Shown in pieces: positions 1 to 9,280 of a stretch of 64,000 nucleotides of DNA; position 1 is the stretch's first letter; every line of letters starts with the position of its first letter. The translations under genes were made by a program, and so were the position numbers. The stretch spans positions 845,760 to 909,759 of the forward strand of contig NZ_FQXY01000009.1 of assembly GCF_900130125.1 (NCBI RefSeq), read 5' to 3'. This stretch comes from Bacteroides congonensis. Lineage in GTDB: Bacteria; Bacteroidota; Bacteroidia; Bacteroidales; Bacteroidaceae. The notes under the pieces are model-generated. The model was given only the letters and a program-made list of their open reading frames with translations, did not search any database and had not been told where the DNA came from.

Positions 1-577
1 CATCACCGGCAAAGCATTTTGCCCTGGTGCGGAAGTTGAACAGGCAGAACACCAATACACTCAACAAAGTCACAATAATGAAATTATTATCGGTGTATTC
101 CTCCTGCATATTCAAGAGCAACAAGGGAATCAATACCGCCAATGAATAGCCACCGGTGATACCATTTATGCCGTCCATGAAGTTATACGCATTGATAATA
201 CCTGTACATACTATAAGTGCAATGATAACCACCCACCAATACTCAGGCAGTAAAATGCCCCACTGATAGAACATGAGCGTCATAGCGGCGAAATGTACAA
301 TCAGTCGAAATTTATTGGGTACCGAATGAATATCATCGGCAAAACTGATGCCACCCAACATGGTGAGCCCCAACAGGAACCGCGGACATGTTAAACCATA
401 AAAGGCGGCATAAAGCCAGGCTCCAAACAAGAAAATAATACCACCGCCACGCAACACTATAGAACTGTGCGATGAACGCAAGTTGGGTTTATCTATAATG
501 TTACACTTATCGGCAATCTTGAAATATGCTAATTCAAGAACAAGCAACAATACTGCTATCAACAGATATACGACCAT
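1..577 (-). CDS. WecA/MraY-like undecaprenyl-phosphate sugar-1-phosphate transferase (3' part outside window)
   Basis: Integral membrane phosphoglycosyl transferase that would put the first sugar-1-phosphate of the capsule repeat onto undecaprenyl phosphate at the inner membrane. I translated it from the ATG at 577. The N-terminus is a membrane helix, followed by the family signatures FADDIHSVPNKFRL and NAYNFMDGINGITGG, the aspartate-rich loops of GlcNAc/QuiNAc-1-P transferases (glycosyltransferase family 4 in Pfam naming). About 192 codons are visible and the frame is open at base 1, so the gene is partial. It starts 2 nt after the stop of the reductase/epimerase gene, so the two are translationally close. 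The last-in-operon position is usual for Bacteroides capsule loci. Substrate is inferred, not seen: the upstream dehydratase and reductase suggest UDP-QuiNAc or UDP-FucNAc. Confidence 0.88.
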   Translation of the reverse strand, partial: MVVYLLIAVLLLVLELAYFKIADKCNIIDKPNLRSSHSSIVLRGGGIIFLFGAWLYAAFYGLTCPRFLLGLTMLGGISFADDIHSVPNKFRLIVHFAAMTLMFYQWGILLPEYWWVVIIALIVCTGIINAYNFMDGINGITGGYSLAVLIPLLLLNMQEEYTDNNFIIVTLLSVLVFCLFNFRTRAKCFAGD

Positions 578-579
578 AC

Positions 580-1518
580 TTATTTTGTATTTGCAAATGA
601 TTTAACGGTTTGTGTCAGTCCTTCTTCGGCACGTATGGGCATTTTATCTACCCCCAGCGCCCTTTTTATTTTGGCATTGCTCACCACATAGTTTTCGGTA
701 AGTTTCGTCAAACGCTCCGAGTTCAGCGGCAGGTGCAAAACGTCTCCCACTTTTGCCATGCCGTTCATCAATCCCTTGGGCAGATGCCAGATGTGTGCCC
801 TCTTGCCCAGCGCATTGCAAATGACTGCAATAAGCTCGTTCGTTGACAAAGACTCATCATCTCCCATATTGTAGATGCCCGAAGCGACATCTTTGGTAAG
901 CAACCCCTCAATGGCAAAACAAAGATTGCCAACGGAAGTAAAACAACGTCGGTTTTCAAATGCCCCCAACGGCCAAGGTATCCCTCTTTTCACTACACCG
1001 TAGAGCAGATTGAGATTACCTTTGTTTCCGGGACCGTGTATCATACATGGACGCAGGATATACACTTGCTTACCGGTTGCTGGATGAGACAAGATATACT
1101 CTTCAGCCTTAATCTTGGACTCACCGTAAGGCCCCACCGGCTTAGGAACAATATCCTCAGTAAGAATATCGCCCGGAACAAAATCGGCAGCAGCCTTTAC
1201 AGACGAGAAGAAGACAAATTTTCCGGCCGATGACTGAAGGAACCAGTCATAGATTTTCTGTGTCAATCCGGTATTAATCTTGAAATATACCTCCGGCCCC
1301 GATGTTTTCTTCAAATCGTGTGCCTTGCCGGCAAGATGGATAACAGCATCTACTTGTGGAATCTTATTTTCATCAAGGTCGTTCCAGGAAAAGGTCTTGA
1401 CTACACCCTCCTTTTCAGGAGCAACAATGTCGAGACCATAAATCTCATGATTCCGGCCCATGGCTTTCACAATATTACTTCCTACAAAGCCATGGATTCC
1501 GGTTATAAGTATCTTCAT
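580..1518 (-). CDS. NAD-dependent epimerase/4-ketoreductase of the extended SDR family
   Basis: Cytoplasmic nucleotide-sugar enzyme of 312 residues. The N-terminus MKILITGIHGFVGSN carries the GxxGxxG Rossmann dinucleotide-binding loop, and YGESKIKAEEY gives the YxxxK catalytic pair at about residues 131-135. In Bacteroides loci this gene commonly sits just before the WecA-like transferase. In other bacteria the trio dehydratase / C4 reductase / phosphoglycosyl transferase (WbpM-WbpV-WbpL, WreV-WreQ-WreU) makes and loads N-acetylquinovosamine or N-acetylfucosamine. By analogy this protein probably reduces the UDP-4-keto-6-deoxy-HexNAc made by the dehydratase at 25,235-27,166. A pure 4-epimerase role cannot be excluded. 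The gene begins 1 nt after the stop of the GT2 gene at 1,520. Confidence 0.85.
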   Translation of the reverse strand: MKILITGIHGFVGSNIVKAMGRNHEIYGLDIVAPEKEGVVKTFSWNDLDENKIPQVDAVIHLAGKAHDLKKTSGPEVYFKINTGLTQKIYDWFLQSSAGKFVFFSSVKAAADFVPGDILTEDIVPKPVGPYGESKIKAEEYILSHPATGKQVYILRPCMIHGPGNKGNLNLLYGVVKRGIPWPLGAFENRRCFTSVGNLCFAIEGLLTKDVASGIYNMGDDESLSTNELIAVICNALGKRAHIWHLPKGLMNGMAKVGDVLHLPLNSERLTKLTENYVVSNAKIKRALGVDKMPIRAEEGLTQTVKSFANTK

Positions 1519-1519
1519 A

Positions 1520-2287
1520 TTATTCTTTTGTAAAAATCAACTCAAAAACTTTCACAAAGTATTTCAATCCAAGCAACGGCATACATGTCCATATTCCATT
1601 TTCACGACACGCACGGACAATCTCCTTGTTCAATATCCAGTTACTCTTCAAGTTAGCGGTACTCTTACCTCCTGTGCGCATCTTCATGAAATCCAAATGC
1701 AAATACTTTGATTTCAATTTATTTGAATAAAGGAAACGAGTCAGCAACTCGTAATCAGCCGCAATCTTATAGTCATACTGGTAATAGCCATATTTCTCAA
1801 AATTGTGCTTATATGTATAAAACGAAGGATGTGCAGGCATAAAGCCAAAGCGGAAACGCCAAGGCGCAAAGTTCTTAGACGAATAATAGCGTACTGTCTT
1901 ATCCAAATCACTGTCATTCACAAAGCGAACATCACCATACACTGCCTCGATGGATTTATCCTGTTCAAAAGCCTCTGCTACCTTTGAAATCACATCCGTG
2001 CGATGAAAGAAGTCATCCGAATTGATAATGCCCACTACGTTACCGGTAGCCATTTTGATACCTTTATTCATGGCATCATACATACCCTTGTCCTTCTCTG
2101 AGAACCATTTCATGCGGCCATTGAATTTAGGCTCATATTCCTTGATTATGCTCACGGTTTCATCCTTAGACAAGCCGTCGGCAATGATGTATTCCAAATC
2201 TTTATAGTCTTGTTTAAATACACTCTCGATGGTGTCCCGTAGAGTTGCAGCGCTATTCCAAGTAACTGTTACTATAGAAATCCTCAT
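1520..2287 (-). CDS. Family 2 glycosyltransferase (WcaE-like)
   Basis: GT-A fold glycosyltransferase of 255 residues, probably acting on the lipid-linked capsule repeat at the cytoplasmic face. The N-terminus MRISIVTVTWNSAATLRDTI is the GT2 nucleotide-binding strand-loop. EYIIADGLSKDETVSI follows, and INSDDFF at about residues 89-95 is the metal-binding DxD equivalent. It resembles small colanic-acid-type transferases in length. No membrane helices are evident, so it should be a peripheral protein. It lies between another GT2 gene (31 nt upstream) and the epimerase. Donor and acceptor sugars cannot be read from sequence. Confidence 0.87.
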   Translation of the reverse strand: MRISIVTVTWNSAATLRDTIESVFKQDYKDLEYIIADGLSKDETVSIIKEYEPKFNGRMKWFSEKDKGMYDAMNKGIKMATGNVVGIINSDDFFHRTDVISKVAEAFEQDKSIEAVYGDVRFVNDSDLDKTVRYYSSKNFAPWRFRFGFMPAHPSFYTYKHNFEKYGYYQYDYKIAADYELLTRFLYSNKLKSKYLHLDFMKMRTGGKSTANLKSNWILNKEIVRACRENGIWTCMPLLGLKYFVKVFELIFTKE

Positions 2288-2318
2288 AATTTATCATTAG
2301 TCATTAAACCACACAGCT

Positions 2319-3233
2319 TTACAGCGAAATATTCCAACGATTCTTAATAAATACCTTCATTTTCTCCTTATCCTTGCCACAAACCTTCTTACAAGCTAGG
2401 ATATTACCATCCACCATAGCACGATACCACCATCCTTGGATGAATGCGAACAAGAAACCCTCCTTGCCATCAAGGAAACCACCTCTCATAACATAGCGAT
2501 AACAGAAATATACAAAACTACGCCAAAACAATGGGAGCTTGTTATAATTATTCTTGCGGTTATGTTTCTCCTTTGCTTGTTTGCCAAGTCCCCCATTTTT
2601 GTCTCTATCATTACCCCCTGAAAAGTTGAACTCATCATTCAACACCTCGCAAGCTTCACGCTGTGCATAGTTGATGTGTTTGCGACAATAGTCACCCAAA
2701 TCAATTAAAGAATGATCACAGAAATCATTATTCAACACTATTGAATGCCCCTCTTTCAGCGCAATATGCTCATCCATCAAGCGAGCATCGTCATATCTGC
2801 CCATACCTTTGCGAAACATACGCATAATCAACACAGGATATACGCCATGCTTTACCCACCTATCCATAAAGATGTGACGACGCTTCAACTCTATACCAGT
2901 CACCTCCTTGGGCAAAGTAGGCAACTTCGTTTCAATCTCTTCCACCAATTCTGGCAGCAAGTACTCATCTGCATCAATACGCAGCACCCATTCTGTCAAT
3001 ATCTCTACATTATCAAGTGCCCAATTAAACTGTTCCGCTTGATTACCCGGATATTCGTGAACAACAACTTCCACATTTTCAAACTCTTTACATATTCCTA
3101 CCGTTTTGTCGGTAGATGAGCTATCTATCACGATGACCTTTTTGGAAAATGGACATACATTTTCCAAACAACGACGAATATGTATTTCCTCATTGTATGT
3201 GAGGATGATGGTTGTTAAATCAAGTTTATTCAT
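2319..3233 (-). CDS. Family 2 glycosyltransferase (WaaE/KdtX-like)
   Basis: GT2 glycosyltransferase of 304 residues. LTTIILTYNEEIHIRRCLEN at the N-terminus and VIVIDSSSTDKTVGIC form the UDP-binding half, and LRIDADEYL at about residues 89-97 holds the DxD motif. The layout and IDADE motif resemble the WaaE/KdtX beta-1,4-glucosyltransferase group, which has a weakly hydrophobic C-terminal segment (FVYFCYRYVMRGGFLD) that may touch the membrane. Its start overlaps the stop of the acetyltransferase at 3,226 by 8 nt, so translation is probably coupled. Linkage specificity is unknown. Confidence 0.87.
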   Translation of the reverse strand: MNKLDLTTIILTYNEEIHIRRCLENVCPFSKKVIVIDSSSTDKTVGICKEFENVEVVVHEYPGNQAEQFNWALDNVEILTEWVLRIDADEYLLPELVEEIETKLPTLPKEVTGIELKRRHIFMDRWVKHGVYPVLIMRMFRKGMGRYDDARLMDEHIALKEGHSIVLNNDFCDHSLIDLGDYCRKHINYAQREACEVLNDEFNFSGGNDRDKNGGLGKQAKEKHNRKNNYNKLPLFWRSFVYFCYRYVMRGGFLDGKEGFLFAFIQGWWYRAMVDGNILACKKVCGKDKEKMKVFIKNRWNISL

Positions 3234-3786
3234 TTTTCAGTTCTCTCTTCTTAATAAATTTTGCAGGGTTACCTCCAACGACAGTCCATTGTTCAACATC
3301 CTTACAGATTAAAGATGCTGCAGAAGCCACTACACCATCACCAATACATATTCCTGGAAGCACCCTGCAACCTGTAGCAAGCCATACAGCACTACCGATA
3401 GTAATTCTACGCGTAATTAATGAAAAATGTGGACTATTTATATCATGTGAACCTGTAAGAATATAAACATCCTTTCCTATACAAGACTTTTCACCAATTG
3501 TGATAGGAGCCATTGCATATACCCAAGATTTTTCACCTAACGAAGAAAGGCATCCCATTGTTACATTCCACGGGTATTCAATCTTGCAGGACGGATGTAA
3601 ACTACAAGTATAATCTATTTTACTCCCAAAAAGGCGAGTTAACCACACTCGATATCTCCGAAAAATTCCCAATCGAGAGGGACTCCAACGAAATATGGTA
3701 CAATTTACTGTCACCCACAATAAATTCTTAATCTTCTCATTACGGCTCAAGCCATTTGTTTGTATGGGATTAAAAAGAGAAATCAT
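3226..3786 (-). CDS. WcaF-like left-handed beta-helix O-acetyltransferase
   Basis: Predicted acetyl-CoA-dependent O-acetyltransferase of 186 residues. The C-terminal two thirds show hexapeptide repeats (IGEKSC IGKDVY, ITIGSAVWLATGCRVLPGIC, IGDGVVASAAS) and the VVGGNPAKFIKKR ending found in the LbH acetyltransferases of the colanic acid WcaF/NodL type. TGSHDINSP contains the usual catalytic histidine region. It overlaps the next acetyltransferase gene by the four bases ATGA (3,783-3,786). The two have the same architecture and probably arose by duplication, each acetylating a different sugar of the repeat. Confidence 0.88.
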   Translation of the reverse strand: MISLFNPIQTNGLSRNEKIKNLLWVTVNCTIFRWSPSRLGIFRRYRVWLTRLFGSKIDYTCSLHPSCKIEYPWNVTMGCLSSLGEKSWVYAMAPITIGEKSCIGKDVYILTGSHDINSPHFSLITRRITIGSAVWLATGCRVLPGICIGDGVVASAASLICKDVEQWTVVGGNPAKFIKKRELKNE

Positions 3787-4391
3787 CTTGCCCCCCCTTT
3801 CGTTGCTAAAGAAAAGCTAAGATTATCCTTTACATCAGTCCCTTTTAATATTCTATCTTTTAACACCTTAGCAGGATTACCTCCAATTATTTTCCATCGT
3901 TCCACATCCTTAAAAACACAAGCCCGAGCACCAACTATAGCCCCTTCGCCTATAGTTACCCCCATGCTCACAAAAGCATCAGCTGCTATCCAAACAGCAT
4001 CTTCAATCACAATAGGAGCGGTAATAAGAGGATGTAATGGATCTGTTGCATCGTGGCTGGCTGTACAAAGAAAAGCACCTTGTGATACAGTCACATTGTC
4101 ACCTAATATTATAGGAGCTACATTATAACAATCTACATTAGATGCCAAACATGAACATCTCCCCATGATCAAATTCTTTGGATAGTAAACTTTTGCTGAT
4201 GAATACACCACGGCAGTGGAATCAATCTTAGCCCCAAACAATCGAAGCAACATACGCTTCCATCCGCTTCCCATGCTTCTTGGTAACGGTCTCGCTAAAC
4301 AACTCCACACGATACTCCAAACCAAACGCACACATTGATGCTTTCGACCTAAGGTATTATGATACTTTAACAAATCTATTTTTTCCATCAC
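3783..4391 (-). CDS. WcaF-like left-handed beta-helix O-acetyltransferase, second copy
   Basis: 202-residue acetyltransferase with the same fold as its downstream neighbour. The hexapeptide region includes IILGDNVTVSQGAFLCTAS, HDATDPLHPLITAPIVIEDA and VTIGEGAIVGARACV, closing with IIGGNPAKVLKDR. The catalytic His is expected in CTASHDATD, at about residues 112-120. It probably acetylates a lipid-linked or nascent oligosaccharide in the cytoplasm. It starts 7 nt after the stop of the GT4 gene at 4,399 and ends in an ATGA overlap with the 186-residue paralogue. Tandem acetyltransferases suggest a heavily O-acetylated product (inference). Confidence 0.88.
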   Translation of the reverse strand: MMEKIDLLKYHNTLGRKHQCVRLVWSIVWSCLARPLPRSMGSGWKRMLLRLFGAKIDSTAVVYSSAKVYYPKNLIMGRCSCLASNVDCYNVAPIILGDNVTVSQGAFLCTASHDATDPLHPLITAPIVIEDAVWIAADAFVSMGVTIGEGAIVGARACVFKDVERWKIIGGNPAKVLKDRILKGTDVKDNLSFSLATKGGAR

Positions 4392-4398
4392 ACACTAA

Positions 4399-5550
4399 TC
4401 AAAGAGTATACACAAAATCCGGTTTGGCACATTTGCCAACCACCCATCTATATAAATCGTTCATCATACCAGCCACTTTGTGCTGTTCATATTTTTCTTC
4501 CATCAACTTACGCCCTCTCGCTCCCATAGCTACAGCGTCAGCTTCCGACATTCTCAATATTTCAAGCATCACCTTCGCTATAGTTTGCGGCTCATTGCCC
4601 TTCCACCATCCACATTGATACTCATTCAATTCGCTCCAAGGCGTACCCAATGAAGCATATACTGGTGTACCACAAATTAGAGCTTCAGGTACAATCATAC
4701 CAAAGTTCTCTTGCGTACTAGGAACCATCAATGCCCATAAGCGCGATAGACGTTCATATTTATCCTTACCATTCACAAACCCTACAAATTCTACACAATC
4801 ATCCAGCCCCAAACGCTTAACTTCCGTTTTCAAAAATTCTTCATAACAATCATCGTATTTACCCATAATTTGTAAAGACAACCCGTTTTGCTCTTCTTTC
4901 GATAAAAGAGTAAGCGCATAAATTAGATTCTCTACTCTTTTAATAGGGTGCAACCGCCCCAAAAATCCTATCTGTTTACGACCTTCTGGTTTATTGATAA
5001 CAGCTTCCACTCCTTTTGGAAAAACCACAGGATTAGGAATTACCGCAATAGGACCTTTATAGCCGAAAGTTCTACAATGTTCCATTTCTTGCTTGCAGGT
5101 AGCATGTAGACAAGTCGCGTTATGCACATCCTTATTAAACCATAATTTCAGCATAGGCCACTTTTTCCATCGCTTAATAGCAAGTGCAGAAGGATACAGC
5201 ATACCATGGGGAGAAATAATATATGGCTTCTTTTTGGCACGTGCCATTTTGCAAGTTACGTGGTTAGAATACATCCACAAACCATTAGTATGGTAAATGT
5301 CACAATCAGATTCAGCTAAAGCACGCTGCAAATTGGCAGAAAAAGCTAAAGGCGTTTTATAATCATTTGCCACTTCAATAAGCCAGCCACTCCCCTTACC
5401 CAAATTAGGTCCCTTACCATCAGCGCTTTCGGTAGTTAGTAAATGAACTGTAGCTCCCAAGTCTTCCAACCCCTCCAAAAGGTCACGAGTACAAGTACTA
5501 GGACCACCAGATGAAGCAGATAATCCCTGTATAGTCTGTAATACTTTCAT
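4399..5550 (-). CDS. Family 4 glycosyltransferase
   Basis: GT-B fold retaining glycosyltransferase of 383 residues. The N-terminal acceptor domain starts with MKVLQTIQGLSASSGGPST, the glycine-rich loop of GT4 enzymes. The C-terminal donor domain has IGFLGRLHPIKRVENLI at about residues 190-206 and the EX7E-type segment STQENFGMIVPEALICGTPV near 277-296. No signal peptide or helices are seen, so it is a cytoplasmic or peripheral membrane protein. It is one of four GT4-type enzymes in the locus. Substrate is not predictable. Confidence 0.88.
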   Translation of the reverse strand: MKVLQTIQGLSASSGGPSTCTRDLLEGLEDLGATVHLLTTESADGKGPNLGKGSGWLIEVANDYKTPLAFSANLQRALAESDCDIYHTNGLWMYSNHVTCKMARAKKKPYIISPHGMLYPSALAIKRWKKWPMLKLWFNKDVHNATCLHATCKQEMEHCRTFGYKGPIAVIPNPVVFPKGVEAVINKPEGRKQIGFLGRLHPIKRVENLIYALTLLSKEEQNGLSLQIMGKYDDCYEEFLKTEVKRLGLDDCVEFVGFVNGKDKYERLSRLWALMVPSTQENFGMIVPEALICGTPVYASLGTPWSELNEYQCGWWKGNEPQTIAKVMLEILRMSEADAVAMGARGRKLMEEKYEQHKVAGMMNDLYRWVVGKCAKPDFVYTL

Positions 5551-5559
5551 TATTTTTAA

Positions 5560-6702
5560 TTATTCTGCTTTTGAACAAGGACCGTCTTCTACTACATAAC
5601 TTTCACCTTGTAACATCGATTGGCACAATTTATACAATTGCTCGGCAGCATTCTTTGGACTCCACACATCACGTATTGTCTTGTAAGCCTCTATGCTCAT
5701 TCTTTCGCGTTCTTTAGGGTGTTTTATCAGCCAAAGCACTTTATCGAATAAATCATTCTTTTTCTTAAGATTAAATGAAAAGCCGTTTATGCCCTCTTTT
5801 ATAAGATAAGGAGTTGAACCTGTCTCTATGGAACTTACAGGACAACATCCGCAGCTCATTGCCTCATTGAGTACGGCACCCCATCCCTCATTCTTATCAC
5901 TGGTAAAACAAAAAATGTCATGCATGCGCATAGTCTCTATTACTTTACTGTTATGCATACTACCAAGCAGGTGAACAACCCCCTTCAAACCTTTACGTTG
6001 TATTAAAGCTTCTATTTTACTATATTCGGGACCCGTTCCAATCATATTGATTATAAAATCCACTTTTTCACGATAAAGCAAGGAAGCCAGTTGAAGCATC
6101 CGTTCCGGATGCTTCAACTGTAAAAATCTTGCTACCCACAAGATTTTTACAGTGGAAGCATTTCGCTTTGCCTTTTGTATAACTTCAATATCAATATCTG
6201 GTACAGCAGTAAAATATCCCCATTTATAACATTTCTTCTTGAATGACTGCATTAAACGAAAATCTCCTGCTGCATAAGCACTCGAACACAAAGCATAGAA
6301 TGGCTTACCATGACAAGAAGTGTGATAATACCACTGTTGTTTAAGTAAACGAGGAGACAGTAAGTTTATCACCCCACGTTTCAACCAACGTTCACTATTA
6401 ATAAATGTAATTTTGTTTGTCCGAATCCTCTCTTTTAAAAATATCAAAGGCGCAGCAGCGTATATCATCACATCTACCTCACGAATTAACCTCAATGCCT
6501 TCTGCACAGATTCCTTACCATCAGCCAACCGAATCAAGTAGGGTCGGCTAGAAAAGTCATTCATATCTCCACCTTTGCTATAGTCATTATCAACATCACC
6601 TGTCTCCACAAACCAATAATTTCCATTGGTCAATTTATATAGTTCATCAGCAACACAAGCCTGATGAATATTCAATGCTATTGATACAAATACTATTGTC
6701 AT
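5560..6702 (-). CDS. Family 4 glycosyltransferase
   Basis: GT-B type glycosyltransferase of 380 residues. KILWVARFLQLKHPERMLQL at about 199-218 starts the C-terminal donor-binding domain, GTGPEYSKIEALIQRKGL follows, and TSDKNEGWGAVLNEAMSCGC at about 276-295 is the EX7E motif of GT4. The N-terminal domain is diverged and begins MTIVFVSIALNIHQA with no glycine-rich loop, which is unusual. It starts 14 nt after the wzy-like gene and ends 9 nt before the next GT4 gene. The acceptor is probably a lipid-linked intermediate. Confidence 0.85.
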   Translation of the reverse strand: MTIVFVSIALNIHQACVADELYKLTNGNYWFVETGDVDNDYSKGGDMNDFSSRPYLIRLADGKESVQKALRLIREVDVMIYAAAPLIFLKERIRTNKITFINSERWLKRGVINLLSPRLLKQQWYYHTSCHGKPFYALCSSAYAAGDFRLMQSFKKKCYKWGYFTAVPDIDIEVIQKAKRNASTVKILWVARFLQLKHPERMLQLASLLYREKVDFIINMIGTGPEYSKIEALIQRKGLKGVVHLLGSMHNSKVIETMRMHDIFCFTSDKNEGWGAVLNEAMSCGCCPVSSIETGSTPYLIKEGINGFSFNLKKKNDLFDKVLWLIKHPKERERMSIEAYKTIRDVWSPKNAAEQLYKLCQSMLQGESYVVEDGPCSKAE

Positions 6703-6716
6703 ACCTCAAGTATTAT

Positions 6717-7940
6717 TTATTCCAACCTATTTTTCAGTTTCTTATAATCAGCACAATGCCCAATCATCAACCAATAAACAAAGCAGAGAAACCCACCTGC
6801 ATATAAAGCATACCCCTCAAACATAGCATGTGTTATCATTGCAAGAAACATATACATTCTCATTTGGGCCACTACGCTTCTATCCCTACGTACACTTTTG
6901 TATGCACTTAATAACACACATAAATAGGGTATCATACCAACCACTCCTGTCATAGAAAGAATAGATAAATGAGTAGAGCCTGACTCTACCCCACCCGCAG
7001 CATTATAATCTTCTGAGTTCCTCAAATCAACAGAACAAAACCCAATTCCCAAAACTGGATTCTCCTCAAATTCTCGTATTCTATTATCCCATTTATCCTC
7101 ACGACTATCAAATGTGCTACCAGCCTTTTCATTACGTTGCTGCTTAGTTATCAATCCCGTTGCAATTCTATCTGCAATAGGTATAGCTACAATTGATGTT
7201 ACTACCAGCAATCCAATAAGAGCCTTTCGGCCACCACCCAAGTCTTTCATAAAAAAAAGTGAATAAACAATAGGTACAACCATAGCCAATGTAGCTCCTC
7301 TACTTGCTGACATTACAACTGCCGCTGCCGCTATAAAAAAAAGTGCAATAAGAATCTTTTTACGATAAACCACATATGTGTTAAGAAACATCAATGCCAC
7401 AAGTGCAGACATAGGTCCAAGTAACATTGAATGCGCATAGAGTCCTCCGAATACACCTGCTGACGTAACATCATGCATCAAATCTTTACGCACTAAATTA
7501 ATGCCGAGGAAATAACACACAAATGAACCTATTGTAAGAAATGTGAGAAGTATTAATATATTACGGTACACAAGACTCCTAAAAGCTATTGCTGTAGGAG
7601 AAGAAATACATGACGTACATAGTAATGTTACACATAGAAACAATAAGTACCGGATATTAGAGTTGAAAAAAGGTTCAGTTGCCCCTAATGCACTTAGAAA
7701 AAAGGCTATATACATTACCACATACAGTCCATCGATTTTCAGTTTGCCACATGCCAATATATATAACAAACAAACCATACACACGGGAATATATATACTT
7801 CCTAATAATGGAATACTAAAGCCTGTTATGCCATTTATCGCAATTATCGTAAACAACCACGCCATTCGCTTACAATTGATCGTAGCATCTACATTTGCAA
7901 AAACAGGTAAGTTTATCAAATAGTTAAGAATTTTATTCAT
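6717..7940 (-). CDS. wzy: Wzy-like O-antigen/capsule polymerase (O-antigen ligase superfamily)
   Basis: Polytopic inner-membrane protein of 407 residues with about ten hydrophobic segments. A large periplasmic loop contains NPVLGIGFCSVDLRN and GSTHLSILSMTGVVGMIPYL, the loop region of the Wzy_C/O-antigen-ligase family. It would polymerise flipped repeat units on the periplasmic side. It is the only polymerase-type protein in the locus, matching the single Wzx flippase at 17,973. Sequence conservation in Wzy is low, so the call rests on topology, loop motifs and context. The ATG at 7,940 is clear. A 35-nt gap separates it from the upstream GT4 gene. Confidence 0.82.
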   Translation of the reverse strand: MNKILNYLINLPVFANVDATINCKRMAWLFTIIAINGITGFSIPLLGSIYIPVCMVCLLYILACGKLKIDGLYVVMYIAFFLSALGATEPFFNSNIRYLLFLCVTLLCTSCISSPTAIAFRSLVYRNILILLTFLTIGSFVCYFLGINLVRKDLMHDVTSAGVFGGLYAHSMLLGPMSALVALMFLNTYVVYRKKILIALFFIAAAAVVMSASRGATLAMVVPIVYSLFFMKDLGGGRKALIGLLVVTSIVAIPIADRIATGLITKQQRNEKAGSTFDSREDKWDNRIREFEENPVLGIGFCSVDLRNSEDYNAAGGVESGSTHLSILSMTGVVGMIPYLCVLLSAYKSVRRDRSVVAQMRMYMFLAMITHAMFEGYALYAGGFLCFVYWLMIGHCADYKKLKNRLE

Positions 7941-7975
7941 TGTAATTCATCACAACGTATATAATAAAAAATTTA

Positions 7976-9280
7976 TTAACTGATATACTTCAAATATCCT
8001 GCAACAAGAGTGTTTATATCATATGGATGTATCAAAGTCTGCTTCAAATTTTGCGATTTAGCATTAGCAATCAATCTAGCCAATGTTTTATAATCATGTG
8101 GTTCAAATGTCCACAAATCTTCATCATCTTTCCCAATATATTCAGCAACCCCTTGATACTTACATATCATAAATGGTACACCACAGGCTGCTGCCTCAGT
8201 ACATACACATCCAAATCCCTCAAAATAAGTTGGCAACACAAATAAATCCAACGATTGGTAATATCCCCTCAATTGAGAATGCTCAAACTCAGAAAGTATC
8301 TCAATATATTGTGTCAAATTATTATTAACTATATATTGTTTACAGTTGCTCAATGTGGGGCCAGAGCCAACAAAAATTATTTTAATATCATGAATGCCAT
8401 TGTCAACAAGTATTTTTAGTGCTTTAAGGAGTGTTATTTGATCTTTCAATTCCACAAAGTTTGCTATACAACCTATGGTATAAGGCTTAATGTTTACTCT
8501 TCTTTCTAAATCCTGCGTTTTTTCCAAGGGTTTAAACTTATCACAATCAACTCCATTATATAATACATAAACATCCTTTATTTTTGGTTTACGAACTCCT
8601 TTCACAGCACTTAATGCATTGCGGTAGTCATCATAATAAAGATGTTGCGGTGCATTAGGAAAACTCAGTAAAGAATCTTTCATTCCTTCACTGACGCAAA
8701 CATGCAAATCCACTTTCTCAAACAATTCAATACTTTTATTTGCTCTAAAAATTGCATTCCATTTTTTTCTCGCCCATTTTCCATTACGTATGGTAAAGGG
8801 ATCGCAATCATGATGTTGAACGATAGCTTTTATCTTTGGGTTAAGATTCTTCAGAGCCAAAGTATAGGCAGCAAACTGAGAAGTATGACCATGAGCTACT
8901 GCAATGTCATTAATCTGAATACCAAGTTCTTTGACTCTCTTTATAAATAGGTAGGAGTTAATATCATTCGTCAATCCATTCAGAATATAAGAAGGCATTT
9001 CAATACTATCGAAGTAGTACACCTTTATCCCTTCATAGTCATAGGTCATAGTCCTTGTCCAAGGACGCTTAGGCTTAAATACTATGACTTCATAGTCACT
9101 ATTCTTTTCAATTGCCTTTACTTGATCATACACATAAGGGCCTCTAAAAGAATCTTTCGTAGGAAAAAAAGGCGTAATAGATATATATAGCTTTTTCACA
9201 GGATATATAATAAACTTTTCTACATTAATAAGATTAGAAATAGCATTCAAATTACCATTCTCTTTTCTTACTTTCGCCAA
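7976..9280 (-). CDS. Family 4 glycosyltransferase (start uncertain)
   Basis: GT-B glycosyltransferase. LYISITPFFPTKDSFRGPYV starts the N-terminal domain, YNGVDCDKFKPL and IGCIANFVELKDQITLLKAL begin the donor domain, and YFEGFGCVCTEAAACGVPFM holds the EX7E motif. The longest frame opens with TTG at 9,280, inside the end of the acyltransferase gene, and has no ATG before the conserved core. More credible starts are TTG at 9,250, just after the upstream stop, or GTG at 9,199, immediately before KKLYISIT. The first about 27 residues are therefore doubtful. The role is addition of one sugar in the capsule repeat. Confidence 0.83.
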   Translation of the reverse strand: MAKVRKENGNLNAISNLINVEKFIIYPVKKLYISITPFFPTKDSFRGPYVYDQVKAIEKNSDYEVIVFKPKRPWTRTMTYDYEGIKVYYFDSIEMPSYILNGLTNDINSYLFIKRVKELGIQINDIAVAHGHTSQFAAYTLALKNLNPKIKAIVQHHDCDPFTIRNGKWARKKWNAIFRANKSIELFEKVDLHVCVSEGMKDSLLSFPNAPQHLYYDDYRNALSAVKGVRKPKIKDVYVLYNGVDCDKFKPLEKTQDLERRVNIKPYTIGCIANFVELKDQITLLKALKILVDNGIHDIKIIFVGSGPTLSNCKQYIVNNNLTQYIEILSEFEHSQLRGYYQSLDLFVLPTYFEGFGCVCTEAAACGVPFMICKYQGVAEYIGKDDEDLWTFEPHDYKTLARLIANAKSQNLKQTLIHPYDINTLVAGYLKYIS